Notes: generated from the letters alone by a model not told the origin. Shown: positions 1 through 8,534, counted from the first letter of the stretch. The stretch: 35,516 nucleotides of DNA from DASPTR01 sp041481365 (GCA_041481365.1 JBGPBS010000006.1:1-35516); one strand, 5' to 3'. Made by a program: numbers and translations.

Positions 1-1
1 G

Positions 2-145
2 CTGGCCAAAGCATGGATTGAAATAGGCATTTTGACTGCTTTCATGGGAGCTCTCGTCGGAAACAATGGTTTCAACGAATTTGTGAACCGAGTCTTCGCG
101 AAACCTTACATGTTCTCGAAGGTTGAGTCGAAGCAGCCTGAGTAA
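2..145 (+). CDS. C-terminal end of an unidentified protein (partial)
   Basis: An open frame enters from the left edge and ends at TAA 143-145, giving 47 residues (beginning LAKAWIEIGILTAF, ending VESKQPE). The middle is mildly hydrophobic (IGILTAFMGALVG) and the tail is polar. I do not recognise the family from this fragment, and its start lies outside the window. It converges on mch, whose stop is only about 70 bp away, so it is not part of the fwd-mch transcript. That the frame is a real gene rests only on its being open from the edge and on residue composition. Confidence 0.5.
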   Translation: MAKAWIEIGILTAFMGALVGNNGFNEFVNRVFAKPYMFSKVESKQPE

Positions 146-213
146 AATTCCATGGACATCAAACGCGCGCTAAGTGGAAAGCGGTTAGTCAAAAGATGAT
201 GAAGACTGAAATC

Positions 214-1185
214 TCAACTGGCTTTGAAGCCTAGCGATTTTGCGAGTGCCTCAGGATTTACTTCTCCACTTTTGAACATGTTGCCAGTTTTCGCATTGTT
301 TATCGTTATCGTGGCTGGGGCGAAAAGGTTTGGGTCGATCTTGTAGAAATCGTATTTTGCTTCTTTGAAAATCTCTATGAAGGGTCGCCCATACTGTTTA
401 GATGCTTTGGACGGAGCTTTTTCAAGGATTTCCTTCAGTTTTTCATCATCATCGTACTTGACCACGTAGTATGCAGTTCCGCCATAGAGAATTGCATCGT
501 TTGTCCTTGCCATCGCGTTTGCAAACTTCGGATCAATTGGTGGGATCGGGGCGCATCCCCAAGCATGCAAAATGGCATTCGGATCTAACCCAACTTTTCT
601 GAGTTTGTGGATTCCCGTTTCAACTATTCTGCCTGAAACTTGCGTTGCGCCGGCTACGCTGGCAGTTGGGGTCATGATCACAGTGAAGTTCTTTGGGTCA
701 ATTTTGCATTCTGTCGTGATTCTTTCTATCAGTTTCGTCGACGGAGGCTTGTCAGTTTCCAGAATCAGCACAGCCTGGTCAAAATCATCTGTGTACCCGA
801 TTTCCTCGTAGATCTCCTTCGGCTTTAGCGCCAGTGCTCTTGCGGGTCCTGAGCCTATTGCAAAATAGCCTTCCTCATTTATCTGCCAGCCTGCATACTG
901 TGAACCCAGAGTCGCGATGACAGGATGGTCTGTCGACACGAATATTGAAGGGAGCTCCAAGTCTCCGTATTTTCTGTAGGTTATTCTTGCTTCTCCACAT
1001 CCGCCCATGCAGATTTCGGTTATGAGTCTTCCAGCTTCAAATCCGCCCTTGGCCCCTGCCCCTGCGTCGATGATAGTTGTTCCAGAATCCATTCTTCTGA
1101 TCTCCACGCCATAATATTCAGGGTTTGCAAGCAGTCTTTCCAGAAGGTTTGACGCCAGACGGTTTATGCTCAGACTCTTTTCCAC
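214..1185 (-). CDS. mch: Methenyltetrahydromethanopterin cyclohydrolase
   Basis: Mch catalyses the reversible hydrolysis of methenyl-H4MPT to N5-formyl-H4MPT in the cytoplasm, a step of the archaeal methyl branch of the Wood-Ljungdahl pathway and of methanogenesis. The 323-residue product has the normal family length and recognisable family segments: an N-terminal SINRLASNLLERLL, a glycine-rich DAGAGAKGGFEAGRL near residues 40-53, CMGGCGEA near 59-66, and GSGPARALA near 112-120. The start is ATG at 1185. It is the last gene of the minus-strand run fwdD-fwdB-fwdA-fwdC-mch and lies 13 nt after fwdC, so co-transcription with the preceding pathway enzyme is likely. Ftr, which links the two activities, is not in the window. 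Confidence 0.96.
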   Translation of the reverse strand: MEKSLSINRLASNLLERLLANPEYYGVEIRRMDSGTTIIDAGAGAKGGFEAGRLITEICMGGCGEARITYRKYGDLELPSIFVSTDHPVIATLGSQYAGWQINEEGYFAIGSGPARALALKPKEIYEEIGYTDDFDQAVLILETDKPPSTKLIERITTECKIDPKNFTVIMTPTASVAGATQVSGRIVETGIHKLRKVGLDPNAILHAWGCAPIPPIDPKFANAMARTNDAILYGGTAYYVVKYDDDEKLKEILEKAPSKASKQYGRPFIEIFKEAKYDFYKIDPNLFAPATITINNAKTGNMFKSGEVNPEALAKSLGFKAS

Positions 1186-1198
1186 TACGTCATCTCCT

Positions 1199-2011
1199 TC
1201 ATAGGAACTTTTCGTGATTGCTCATATGTGGATTCTTCTGTTTTGATACGTATAGTTTGCCGTTTCCCTCTTCTGCGAGGTCTCCGAGAAAAACGTACAG
1301 TGGCCCTTCGACTGTCTCGCCTTCTCCTATCTTGACCTTGGCTTTGATGCTGTCTATCGTGAACGTGGGCAGCATTGACTCTAGTGAGCCCCCAATGACT
1401 ATTTTGCCGTCAACCATGCAGGCGCCTGCCCTTCCCTGGCAATCTTTTTGAACGTAGATTGTTCCGTTTCGCATGCGAAAGCCAAGGAATTGTCCCGCGT
1501 TTCCATAGATCTTCAGCGTGCCCTTTTTCATGTGGGCTCCTGCTTCGTTTCCAACGTTTCCGTAGACGACTATTCGTCCTCCAGATATGCCCTCGGTGGT
1601 TCCGCGATAAGGGGCGCCTAAGTAGTCGCCAGCGTTGCCGTGGATCTCGATCTCGCCGGCTTTCATCATTGAGCCGGCCCATCCTTCAACGTTGCCATTC
1701 ACGGTTATCTTGCCGCTTTTCATTTCTTCGCCTAGATGCATGCCGGCGTTTCCGTTGATAACGATTCCGCCGCTTGTCATGAATGCTCCTACTCTGCGAA
1801 CCTTGCTCACGTCACCGTTAATCGTGATGGAAACTTCGTCAGCCTTGGTTTCTTCAACCTTGAAGAGGTTTTTGAGCGTTTTCTGTTTGTTTCCTTCCCA
1901 GATCTTCAGGGCTTCTATTTCTTGGAGCTTCTTGTCTTGGAAGACGGTTGGGTTTATGCATTCTGCGGTTATCGGAAGCTTGAACTCTCTCTGCTGGTAG
2001 AGGTTTATCAC
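1199..2011 (-). CDS. fwdC: Formylmethanofuran dehydrogenase subunit C
   Basis: FwdC is a structural subunit of the formylmethanofuran dehydrogenase complex, which reduces CO2 on methanofuran or runs in reverse. The 270-residue sequence shows the family's beta-helix, with repeated turns of the form G-x-I-x-I-x-G-N-A/V-x-x-x-x-G from about residue 75 to 210 (for example GKITVNGNVEGWAG and GTLKIYGNAGQFLG). This fold is homologous to the C-terminal domain of glutamate synthase. The start codon is GTG (2011-2009) and follows the TAA of fwdA with no spacer, so its translation is probably coupled to fwdA. I cannot tell the Mo (Fmd) from the W (Fwd) isoform by eye, so the fwd symbol is a family label. 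Confidence 0.94.
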   Translation of the reverse strand: MINLYQQREFKLPITAECINPTVFQDKKLQEIEALKIWEGNKQKTLKNLFKVEETKADEVSITINGDVSKVRRVGAFMTSGGIVINGNAGMHLGEEMKSGKITVNGNVEGWAGSMMKAGEIEIHGNAGDYLGAPYRGTTEGISGGRIVVYGNVGNEAGAHMKKGTLKIYGNAGQFLGFRMRNGTIYVQKDCQGRAGACMVDGKIVIGGSLESMLPTFTIDSIKAKVKIGEGETVEGPLYVFLGDLAEEGNGKLYVSKQKNPHMSNHEKFL

Positions 2012-3703
2012 TTAGACGTCAGCCTTCACCGTTCTCGGACGTGAGACCTCAAGATAGTGTTCTGTCACTGGGTAATTCTCGTATTCCACGGTCCAATATT
2101 CTCTGAATTTCTTTTTCATGTCGTCAGTTATCTGTGCGGGTTCAGAGGTTTGCAAGTCAAGCCACATTGTGGCTCCCTCCACTTGCTTGACTATCTCATC
2201 GTTCTTCACTGCGATTTCGCCGCCTTTGATGGTGTAGGCAGCATGTTTGAATGCTCTTCTGGTAGTCTTGTATTTTTTCGCAGGGTCTATCGTCTCTGGG
2301 TTCACGTTGTATATGGCTATGTCTGCGTCTGCGCCGACGCCCAGATGCCCTTTGTTTTCAAGCCCGAGAGCCTTTGCTTGGCCTGCCCTAGTTACTATCG
2401 CGATTTCGTTGAATCCGAGTTCGCGATCTATTGAGGAGAGCAGGCTTTTGCTTCTTGCTCGTGGGTTGATTCTCTTCATCGTTGCTTCTCTGGATTTTCT
2501 GCTCATCAGCCAGGCGATGATTCGGGGATAGTATGTGAACGGACCAGCGTTCGGGTGGTCCGTGGTCAAGAAGATTTTCCATGGGTCTTTGATGAGTAGC
2601 GCCAGTTCTAGTCCTATTGACCATTGGGTCGCGTGGACGAAACTTTTGCGTCGGTAGTGGAAGGGCACGATACCAGCGCTTGTTTCAGTCTCTACGTCGT
2701 GGTTGACCCATTTGTTTCCAGTTAGCTCTTGGAGTCCGAATTGGAATGGGCCATCAGCCGTCATGGTTGTCGTGTCCTCGAATATCACTTGACCCATATC
2801 CATAGTCACGTGAGAGTGACAATTGACGTAGCTTGCGATTTCTTCTGCTCCTGATTCTAGGGTTCGCCAATCGTCGCCCTTGAAGCAGCTGAACTGACAG
2901 TGTGTTATGTGAATTGCCGGCCTATTCTCAGGAGCTAAGTCCTCAACGCACCTCATGGTTTCCAGGGCTGTGGCATAATTTCCTGGTTGTCCAAGATTGT
3001 TCGTGTGAACGTGAATCGTGTGCGGCAGGTTCAGCAGTCTGTTCACCTTGCATAGTCCGCGGACGATTTCGCGTGGAGTCACGCAGAAGTATGGAACCTG
3101 ATCATCCAGACTGTGAACGTTCTGGCCGAAGCCCCATGCTTCGAGGCCTCCCGGGTTGACTATTTTTATGGCGTAGCCTCTCGTCGTGGTCATCATCCAG
3201 GCAACGTGTCTTGCAAGCTCTTCGATTTTTCCTTGCCCCAAATATTCGAGTACAAACCACCAATCTCCGAGAAGCGGATACGTGGCCTTGTCAAGCATCG
3301 GAGTGTCGTTGAGTTCCTCATGTGTGTGCTTGGCTTCCAGAGGAGGCATGGAGGGGTTCATGATTGTCGTGTAGCCCATTCGTGCGTATCTGTAGCCCGT
3401 GGTGAAAGTTGAGGGGATTGAGGTTCCGACTCCAGACCTTGTTTTTGAAGTCTTAGATTCTACATCTTTGTAGTGGTCTTCAGGTCTGAGAAGTCTTCCA
3501 GTGTTCACTTCTGAACCTGCGACGTGAGTGTGGATGTCAACGCCGCCGGGCATTACGATCATTCCTGAGGCGTCTATTTTTCGTGCCCTGCGGTCATTGA
3601 CTTTTTCGACGACCTTGCCGTCTCTGACTGCGATGTCTTTTCTCTCGCCGTTGACACCGTTTGCGGGGTCGTAGACGAAACCGTTCTGCACTAGGAGCTC
3701 CAT
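2012..3703 (-). CDS. fwdA: Formylmethanofuran dehydrogenase subunit A (amidohydrolase)
   Basis: FwdA is the amidohydrolase-fold subunit. It condenses formate made at the FwdB site with methanofuran, using a binuclear metal centre. The expected ligands are visible: H-T-H at residues 58-60 (GGVDIHTHVAG), a candidate carboxylated lysine K180 (GYAIKIVNPGG), H231 and H233 (TIHVHTNNLG), H265 and H268 (AIHITHCQFS) and D382 (FLTTDHPNAGP). At 563 residues it has the usual length. ATG at 3703-3701 abuts the TAA of fwdB directly, and its own TAA abuts the GTG of fwdC, so the B-A-C genes are packed without spacers. All key metal residues are present, so an active enzyme is expected. Confidence 0.97.
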   Translation of the reverse strand: MELLVQNGFVYDPANGVNGERKDIAVRDGKVVEKVNDRRARKIDASGMIVMPGGVDIHTHVAGSEVNTGRLLRPEDHYKDVESKTSKTRSGVGTSIPSTFTTGYRYARMGYTTIMNPSMPPLEAKHTHEELNDTPMLDKATYPLLGDWWFVLEYLGQGKIEELARHVAWMMTTTRGYAIKIVNPGGLEAWGFGQNVHSLDDQVPYFCVTPREIVRGLCKVNRLLNLPHTIHVHTNNLGQPGNYATALETMRCVEDLAPENRPAIHITHCQFSCFKGDDWRTLESGAEEIASYVNCHSHVTMDMGQVIFEDTTTMTADGPFQFGLQELTGNKWVNHDVETETSAGIVPFHYRRKSFVHATQWSIGLELALLIKDPWKIFLTTDHPNAGPFTYYPRIIAWLMSRKSREATMKRINPRARSKSLLSSIDRELGFNEIAIVTRAGQAKALGLENKGHLGVGADADIAIYNVNPETIDPAKKYKTTRRAFKHAAYTIKGGEIAVKNDEIVKQVEGATMWLDLQTSEPAQITDDMKKKFREYWTVEYENYPVTEHYLEVSRPRTVKADV

Positions 3704-5158
3704 TTATGCTGCCTCAGCCTTGCTGTCGGCCCTGATCTTCCTGACCTCTGAAAGGATTTTCCTCAGTATTTCTTCGTCTGTCAGCACTCCTTTTGGAGGC
3801 GCTACGACTTTCTTGAGTGGCAGGGGCACGTGGTCCATGCGGTATGCCGTTCCCTCTGCTTCTATTCCGACGAATGCCGCTGGAAAAACAACGTCGGCCA
3901 TCTGGGAAGTTGCGTTCATGTGCGGATCTATGACTATCAGCGGCTTCTTGACCATGTGTTCAGCGGCCTTCTTGGGGAAATTCGAAACTGGGTCCGAGGC
4001 GATAACTAGGGCCGCGTCTGATTCTTCGCGAAGGAGAACGTCGACGGCTGTCGTTTCGCCGGGATTGTATCGCGGGTAAGACAATGAAAAGTCGACAGCA
4101 TATGGAAAGCCTGTTTGCCAAGTGAAAACCGTGTCTGCGCCCGTTACGTTGAAGTGTCCCCTCATCGGTATTATCATGAACTTTGTACGCATGTTTAAGT
4201 CACGAGTCAGTGAAAGTGCTGCGTCAACGTTTCTTGATTTTCCAGTGCTCATCGTGAGTCCGAGGCCGAAGAAGATCACCCCGAAACTGCAGCTGATCAT
4301 GACTTCGGCGATTTCTTCCAAGTATTCCACTGGCACTCCTGCAACCTGGTCAACGTCAATTTCCCCGTCTCCGATCAGAACCCTGAATGCCTGAAAAAGC
4401 TCATAATCCTTGTTTGGTTCAACTTGGACAAAGTAGTCAGCTATTTCAGCCGACCTCGTTCTTCTGACGTCGACCACTACCAGTTTTCTTCCCTGCTTCA
4501 ACAGGGCAGGAAATGGATCCTTCCTAGCGGATGAAGCAACAGGCGGCGCCGCCTTGGGGAGCACTTTCCTTATTGCACTCTCAATTTTCTTCCTGACCGT
4601 CGATGCTTTGACCTTGGTCAGGTATCCCTTCCACTCGTTCTTTTCGAACCTTCCGTTCGAGAAGCTCGTATACCTCTCGATGTGCCTAGGGTGAGCCGCC
4701 CAAGGGTTGCTACCCCAGTAGATCACCAAGTCGGCTCTGTGCCTGACTTGCCCAAGCGTGCACGTTGGAATCCCCACATCTTGGATGCTTAACGCAGACG
4801 GTCCATGGCAGACTGTTGAAGTGTTATCGATTACTCCGCCAACTTCCTCAGCTAATTCGAGGCCAACGCGCATGGCCTCACAACTCGTTGAGCTCCAGCC
4901 ATACAATAGTGGATAATTCGCTTCAGCCAGGATCTGCGCGGCCCTCGTCACAGCTTCTTTAATCGAAGCTTCTACGAGTTGGCCGTTTTTTCGGATAAGC
5001 GGTTTCATTAGCCTGTGACCGCTGTAGCCTAAGAATTTTGACTCGCTCATGGCGCAGCTGTTCTTGACCTTTACGATCTTCCCATCCTGAACAGTTGCTT
5101 CTATGTCATCGCACAGGCATCCGCAGACTGGGCAAGTTACTGCCTTAACAACGGGCAT
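3704..5158 (-). CDS. fwdB: Formylmethanofuran dehydrogenase subunit B (Mo/W pterin subunit)
   Basis: FwdB is the catalytic molybdopterin oxidoreductase subunit that reduces CO2 to formate. The N-terminus carries a [4Fe-4S] motif, C9-x2-C12-x3-C16 and C35 (TCPVCGCLCDD, then NSCAMSES). C117 in TVCHGPS matches the active-site cysteine that binds Mo or W, so this is a cysteine and not a selenocysteine enzyme. I chose ATG at 5158 because family members begin only a few residues before the first cysteine; an upstream in-frame TTG at 5173 would overlap the end of fwdD by 11 nt. The spacer to fwdD is then 4 nt. Its cofactor needs MobA/MobB-type enzymes, and a mobB lies 6 kb away. Confidence 0.95.
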   Translation of the reverse strand: MPVVKAVTCPVCGCLCDDIEATVQDGKIVKVKNSCAMSESKFLGYSGHRLMKPLIRKNGQLVEASIKEAVTRAAQILAEANYPLLYGWSSTSCEAMRVGLELAEEVGGVIDNTSTVCHGPSALSIQDVGIPTCTLGQVRHRADLVIYWGSNPWAAHPRHIERYTSFSNGRFEKNEWKGYLTKVKASTVRKKIESAIRKVLPKAAPPVASSARKDPFPALLKQGRKLVVVDVRRTRSAEIADYFVQVEPNKDYELFQAFRVLIGDGEIDVDQVAGVPVEYLEEIAEVMISCSFGVIFFGLGLTMSTGKSRNVDAALSLTRDLNMRTKFMIIPMRGHFNVTGADTVFTWQTGFPYAVDFSLSYPRYNPGETTAVDVLLREESDAALVIASDPVSNFPKKAAEHMVKKPLIVIDPHMNATSQMADVVFPAAFVGIEAEGTAYRMDHVPLPLKKVVAPPKGVLTDEEILRKILSEVRKIRADSKAEAA

Positions 5159-5162
5159 ATGG

Positions 5163-5567
5163 TCACTTCCCAAACTGCTCCTTCAAAAGTTCTGGCAGGC
5201 TCAGCAGAGGCTTCTCTTGCGCGGACTGGATCTCTGCTGGGATGCCTTTCAGGGAGGGCATCCCGATGCTGTGCGTCTCAGGGTTCATGACCGCATTTGC
5301 CCATGGCCCGTACGGCATGAAGATCATTCCTGGATGCGGAGCCCGAGGCGACTTAACGGACTTAACGACCACTGAGCCATGGATTGTGGAGACCAAGATG
5401 TTGCCTTTCTCTTTTATTCCAAGCTTCTTTATGTCGCCAGGGTCAACGTGACAGATCGAAACATTGTCTCTGTATACTTCAGAGGCTTTTCCACGCTCCT
5501 TTCCAACACCCTGGTCTATCGTCCGCCCAGTTACTAACGTCACCTGAAGTTTTGGCTTCTCTTCCAT
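5163..5567 (-). CDS. fwdD: Formylmethanofuran dehydrogenase subunit D
   Basis: FwdD is the small molybdopterin-dinucleotide-binding subunit, which in many other molybdoenzymes is the C-terminal domain of the catalytic chain. The 134 residues start LQVTLVTGRTIDQGVGKERGK, as is typical for the family. They continue through the double-psi barrel, with VDPGDIKKLGIKEKGNILV near residues 42-60 and MPYGPWANAVM near 83-93. It is the first gene of the minus-strand fwdDBAC-mch run and starts with ATG at 5567, behind a TATA-like element at 5609-5615. Subunits E, F and G are not present in this operon. Confidence 0.93.
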   Translation of the reverse strand: MEEKPKLQVTLVTGRTIDQGVGKERGKASEVYRDNVSICHVDPGDIKKLGIKEKGNILVSTIHGSVVVKSVKSPRAPHPGMIFMPYGPWANAVMNPETHSIGMPSLKGIPAEIQSAQEKPLLSLPELLKEQFGK

Positions 5568-5608
5568 CCGCTTGCCCCGGCCTTCGTAGTCTAACAGAAA
5601 CTGCCACC

Positions 5609-5615
5609 TTTAAAT
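5609..5615 (-). promoter_or_regulatory. TATA-box candidate for the fwdDBAC-mch operon
   Basis: On the minus strand the sequence reads AAGATTTAAAGG, a good archaeal TATA box. It lies about 45 nt before the fwdD ATG, which predicts a transcript start near 5585-5590 and a leader of about 20 nt. No other strong A/T element lies between fwdD and the upstream gene. Confidence 0.5.
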
Positions 5616-5677
5616 CTTAACAGGAAATCTCAACACTATGTCACATTGATTCGACCATGATGGATTCTTGATGGGAG

Positions 5678-6631
5678 TCAGGGTCTGTATCCGCCCAATG
5701 TGCTTATAGCTAGGGCAGTAGCCACGATGTCAGCAGTCGTGCCGGGATTCAAGAGATTGCTCGATCCGCGGAGTTTAGCATCAAACTCTGCTAGGCTTCG
5801 CTTTCCCTCAGCAGTCTCAAGCCCGCCTACGCTGAGAATCTGAGCTGCCTCGGCTGAAACTTCCTTGGCCTTTTCGATGCCCGTCTTTCGGGCTATGAAG
5901 GTGTCTGGGCATTTGGCCAGAACTTCCAAGAAAGTGTGAAGTATGGCTTGGCTCAAGTCATCCTCTTCGGCGATCTGTTTGGTGAAGAACGGGTAGGCGA
6001 GATCGAAAGTTACTGGATAATTGTGAACCCATTCGGAGCAAATCGTGTCATATTTCTCAGCTATTTGAAAAACTTGGAACAGCGTGATCTTCTCCTCAAG
6101 AATCCTTCTCGTGGATGCTGGATCATTGACGTCGAGTCTTGGAGTCTTGCCGAGGCCACTGGGATTAGCGATCCCTATTGCCTCGTAGACGTTGACTGCG
6201 TCTTCAGGTGTAGTTGATTCAATTACGTTTTTTGCGTTTGTTCTCAGTTCTGAGACTTTGAAGATGTCCATCTTGGCTTCTCTCATTCCTTCAGCGACTG
6301 CTATGGGAATCAGCATGATCACCGTGCCAAGGAGGGTGTTTCCACCATGTTGCCAAGCATTGATGTCCGCCACACACTTTTTGATGAGTTTCCCAACTCC
6401 AACATCGGCTACCGGGGTTTGCCCTTCTGCCGCAGCGATTCCACGCTTGCCTGCAATTTCAAATGAAGGCCCAGCTGCCACGGCTGACGCGAGAAAATGC
6501 TCATATCGTGTGCTTTCAAAATTGGTTACCACGCTGACATTTCCAGGCTTGTGAGCTGCAGCTTCCAGAAGGATGGCTAATTCCAGACATTGGGAGACGT
6601 TGCGAGCATCTTTTTCCCGATGCAATGGCAT
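5678..6631 (-). CDS. CitG-like (triphosphoribosyl-dephospho-CoA synthase family) protein
   Basis: The product resembles the CitG/MdcB family, which joins dephospho-CoA to ATP-derived triphosphoribose in bacteria; archaeal members probably act on another substrate. Visible family segments include LEAAAHKPGNVS near residue 20 and INAWQHGGNTLLGTVIMLIPIA near residues 105-130. I chose ATG at 6631 (about 317 residues). The frame could extend 37 codons further, but a TATA-like ATTAATAAG at 6663-6671 sits 32-40 nt before this ATG, and the extension would run into the divergent gene. It lies 110 bp upstream of fwdD on the same strand but has its own promoter. A role in H4MPT or methanofuran cofactor metabolism is suggested by position only. 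Confidence 0.75.
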   Translation of the reverse strand: MPLHREKDARNVSQCLELAILLEAAAHKPGNVSVVTNFESTRYEHFLASAVAAGPSFEIAGKRGIAAAEGQTPVADVGVGKLIKKCVADINAWQHGGNTLLGTVIMLIPIAVAEGMREAKMDIFKVSELRTNAKNVIESTTPEDAVNVYEAIGIANPSGLGKTPRLDVNDPASTRRILEEKITLFQVFQIAEKYDTICSEWVHNYPVTFDLAYPFFTKQIAEEDDLSQAILHTFLEVLAKCPDTFIARKTGIEKAKEVSAEAAQILSVGGLETAEGKRSLAEFDAKLRGSSNLLNPGTTADIVATALAISTLGGYRP

Positions 6632-6662
6632 GGTAGATCGGTCTGTATGTTCCTTGGAAAGT

Positions 6663-6671
6663 CTTATTAAT
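6663..6671 (-). promoter_or_regulatory. TATA-box candidate for the CitG-like gene
   Basis: The minus strand reads ATTAATAAG here. The predicted transcript start, 25-27 nt downstream, falls close to 6640, giving a leader of under 10 nt before ATG 6631. This fixes the start choice for that gene. Confidence 0.45.
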
Positions 6672-6673
6672 GT

Positions 6674-6691
6674 TGTGTAGAAAACTACACA
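6674..6691. promoter_or_regulatory. Inverted repeat, possible operator between divergent genes
   Basis: The arms are TGTGTAG and CTACACA with an AAAA spacer. The repeat lies in the 96-bp region shared by the CitG-like gene (minus) and the S-component-like membrane protein (plus), immediately upstream of the minus-strand TATA element. It could bind a dimeric regulator; this is inferred from position and symmetry only. Confidence 0.35.
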
Positions 6692-6727
6692 GCGATGAAC
6701 GGTGCAACATCTCAATGGTGACCACTG

Positions 6728-7486
6728 ATGGGTAACAAGCATACCCGCGCATTAGGCAGTTCGATATTCTTGGCATTGGCAACCGTGTGGGTTGCCGTAG
6801 TACTGACAGGCACTCTGGTTCCGATCTATCCTGTTCTGGGATCGAACGCCAATATCACCCTTTCTAGCATCCTGACAAACGGTTTGACAGCATCTTTACT
6901 TGGGCCCATATGGGGTACACTTTCTGGCTTTGCATATGGATTGCTCACCCCATACGTGAATCCCAGCGCAGTAGGCCCGCTTTTGAATCTCGCCTTTCTA
7001 ACCACAACCATTTCGGCTTTGACAAGCGCTCTAGTTCTGTTTAATAGATGGAAGGAAGCCTTGGCGATATTCTCCGTGGATATAGCAATATGGTTCCTTC
7101 ATCCTTTCGCCTGGTATCAAGCGATGCCCATCATAACGTGGGAGTATTGGCTTGCTATGATCTTTATCATGGTGAGCCCCGTGAGAAAATGGATGATCAA
7201 TGCCATAACTACGCGGAACCCCTCCACTCTGCCATATGCCTTGTGGTGTTTCGCTTGGATTTCACGAATGGGAGAAGTTGTCACGGGCAATAACATCTAC
7301 ATATGGGTTCTCGGTTGGGGAAAGCCTGAACTTTACGTGTATTGGGTTCCTGTGACCGGCTATTATGCCCTTGCAGATTCTTTGAGCTGCGTTGCAGCAG
7401 CAATTTTGGGGACAGGGGTGTTGCTAGCTTTGAAGAGATCTAACATGAGAGTTATTGCATTGGATTCTCTAGCTTCAAAGAAATGA
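6728..7486 (+). CDS. Multi-pass membrane protein, ECF transporter S-component-like
   Basis: The 252-residue protein has about six hydrophobic segments (near residues 10-32, 40-62, 78-100, 108-128, 135-152 and 208-232). Its first half has the feel of substrate-binding (S) subunits of energy-coupling-factor vitamin transporters: a first helix, then a loop with SSILTNGLTASLLGPIWGTLSGFAYGLLTPYVNP. S-components capture a vitamin or metal and work with a shared ATPase module, which is not encoded here, so the substrate is unknown. The start is ATG 6728, with a divergent gene upstream. The next gene, 36 nt downstream on the same strand, is unrelated in sequence. The assignment to the S-component family is by resemblance and moderate. 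Confidence 0.55.
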   Translation: MGNKHTRALGSSIFLALATVWVAVVLTGTLVPIYPVLGSNANITLSSILTNGLTASLLGPIWGTLSGFAYGLLTPYVNPSAVGPLLNLAFLTTTISALTSALVLFNRWKEALAIFSVDIAIWFLHPFAWYQAMPIITWEYWLAMIFIMVSPVRKWMINAITTRNPSTLPYALWCFAWISRMGEVVTGNNIYIWVLGWGKPELYVYWVPVTGYYALADSLSCVAAAILGTGVLLALKRSNMRVIALDSLASKK

Positions 7487-7522
7487 AATGAACGAATTCT
7501 TTTCAAGGCGAGAGCAAGAGAA

Positions 7523-8533
7523 ATGAAAGCAAGAGAGGGAGACTTGATAGAGACAGATGGAATGATACTTGATGTCAAAGGCTTGGTTCATCCCCCGAAT
7601 CGGACAATCGCTTTCGTTCGCTATTTTCCAGACGAGAAAGGTGAGCGGAAGAGAAATGGTACAATGTATCGGAAGGTCTATTCTCTTTCAGAAAGGTATT
7701 CGGTTTTGGAGAAGAGTTTTTCGCGATACCTTGTTTATGACCATGTCTTCGACGAGACATTGTGTGAAGTTCCAAATAGCGACGTTAAATGGCATCACAA
7801 ACCTGTCAAGAAACTTCAAGAAATGCGCAGTTCCAAGGACTTGGACGCACTAGAAAGCAAGGCACTGCGATTGGCAGAGGCTCTTAAGGAAGAAGCGAGC
7901 GTCTCATGGAACACAATAGGAGTTTCCGGCTCGATTCTCGTGGGGCTCCACAGCAACCATTCTGATGTTGACCCCATCGTGTATGGTTCTGAAAACTGCC
8001 GAAAGGTCCACTCCGCTTTGAAGAAAGTTTTGAGCAAGACCGATAGGTTGTTCAAGTGTTACGATCAGAACGACTTGAAAAGCTTGTTCGATTTTCGTTC
8101 GAAGGACAGTTCGGCCGATTTTGAGAGTTTTGTTCGAACTGAATCGAGAAAGGTTATGCAGGGCAAGTTTCTGGGAACAGACTATTTTGTCCGCTTTGTG
8201 AAAGATTGGCAAGAAATTGATGAGGCATACGGCGATATTCATTATAAGAATGTTGGTGTTGCTGAAGTCAAGGCAACGATTGCAGATGATTCTGAGGCGA
8301 TTTTCACGCCCTGCGTCTACAAGGTGAGCGGTGTGCAGGTTCTTGGTGGGCCGCAGGTTGAGCATATTGAAGAGATTGCGTCTTTTCGCGGTAGATTCTG
8401 TGAACAAGCTCGAGTGGGCGAGACAGTTATTGTGCGGGGTAAGCTTGAGCACGTTACTGACAACAGAGACGGTCGCGTACACTACAGGCTCTTGCTGGGG
8501 AACAAGCCTTCGGATTCTATGATTCTGGCATAA
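7523..8533 (+). CDS. Nucleotidyltransferase-fold protein, paralog 1
   Basis: The 336-residue protein has three parts. An N-terminal segment has EGDLIETDGMILDVKG then HPPNRTIAFVRYFP. A central pol-beta-type nucleotidyltransferase core has GSILVGLHSNHSDVDPIVYG near residues 136-155, the G-S...S-D-x-D signature that binds metal and NTP. A C-terminal domain begins at DDSEAIFTPCVYKV and contains GETVIVRGKLEHV, possibly an OB-like barrel. Two paralogs follow at 8535-9611 and 9599-10582 on the other strand. I believe the family matches the archaeal 'predicted nucleotidyltransferase' group (COG1665-like); its substrate is unknown. The third catalytic acid cannot be placed confidently. Its stop is 1 nt from the stop of the convergent paralog 2. 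Confidence 0.7.
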   Translation: MKAREGDLIETDGMILDVKGLVHPPNRTIAFVRYFPDEKGERKRNGTMYRKVYSLSERYSVLEKSFSRYLVYDHVFDETLCEVPNSDVKWHHKPVKKLQEMRSSKDLDALESKALRLAEALKEEASVSWNTIGVSGSILVGLHSNHSDVDPIVYGSENCRKVHSALKKVLSKTDRLFKCYDQNDLKSLFDFRSKDSSADFESFVRTESRKVMQGKFLGTDYFVRFVKDWQEIDEAYGDIHYKNVGVAEVKATIADDSEAIFTPCVYKVSGVQVLGGPQVEHIEEIASFRGRFCEQARVGETVIVRGKLEHVTDNRDGRVHYRLLLGNKPSDSMILA

Positions 8534-8534
8534 G

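Noticed and set aside
1410..1682. Alternative open frames within fwdC and other minus-strand genes
   Set aside because: They are out-of-frame shadows of well-supported genes with atypical composition (arginine- and serine-rich).
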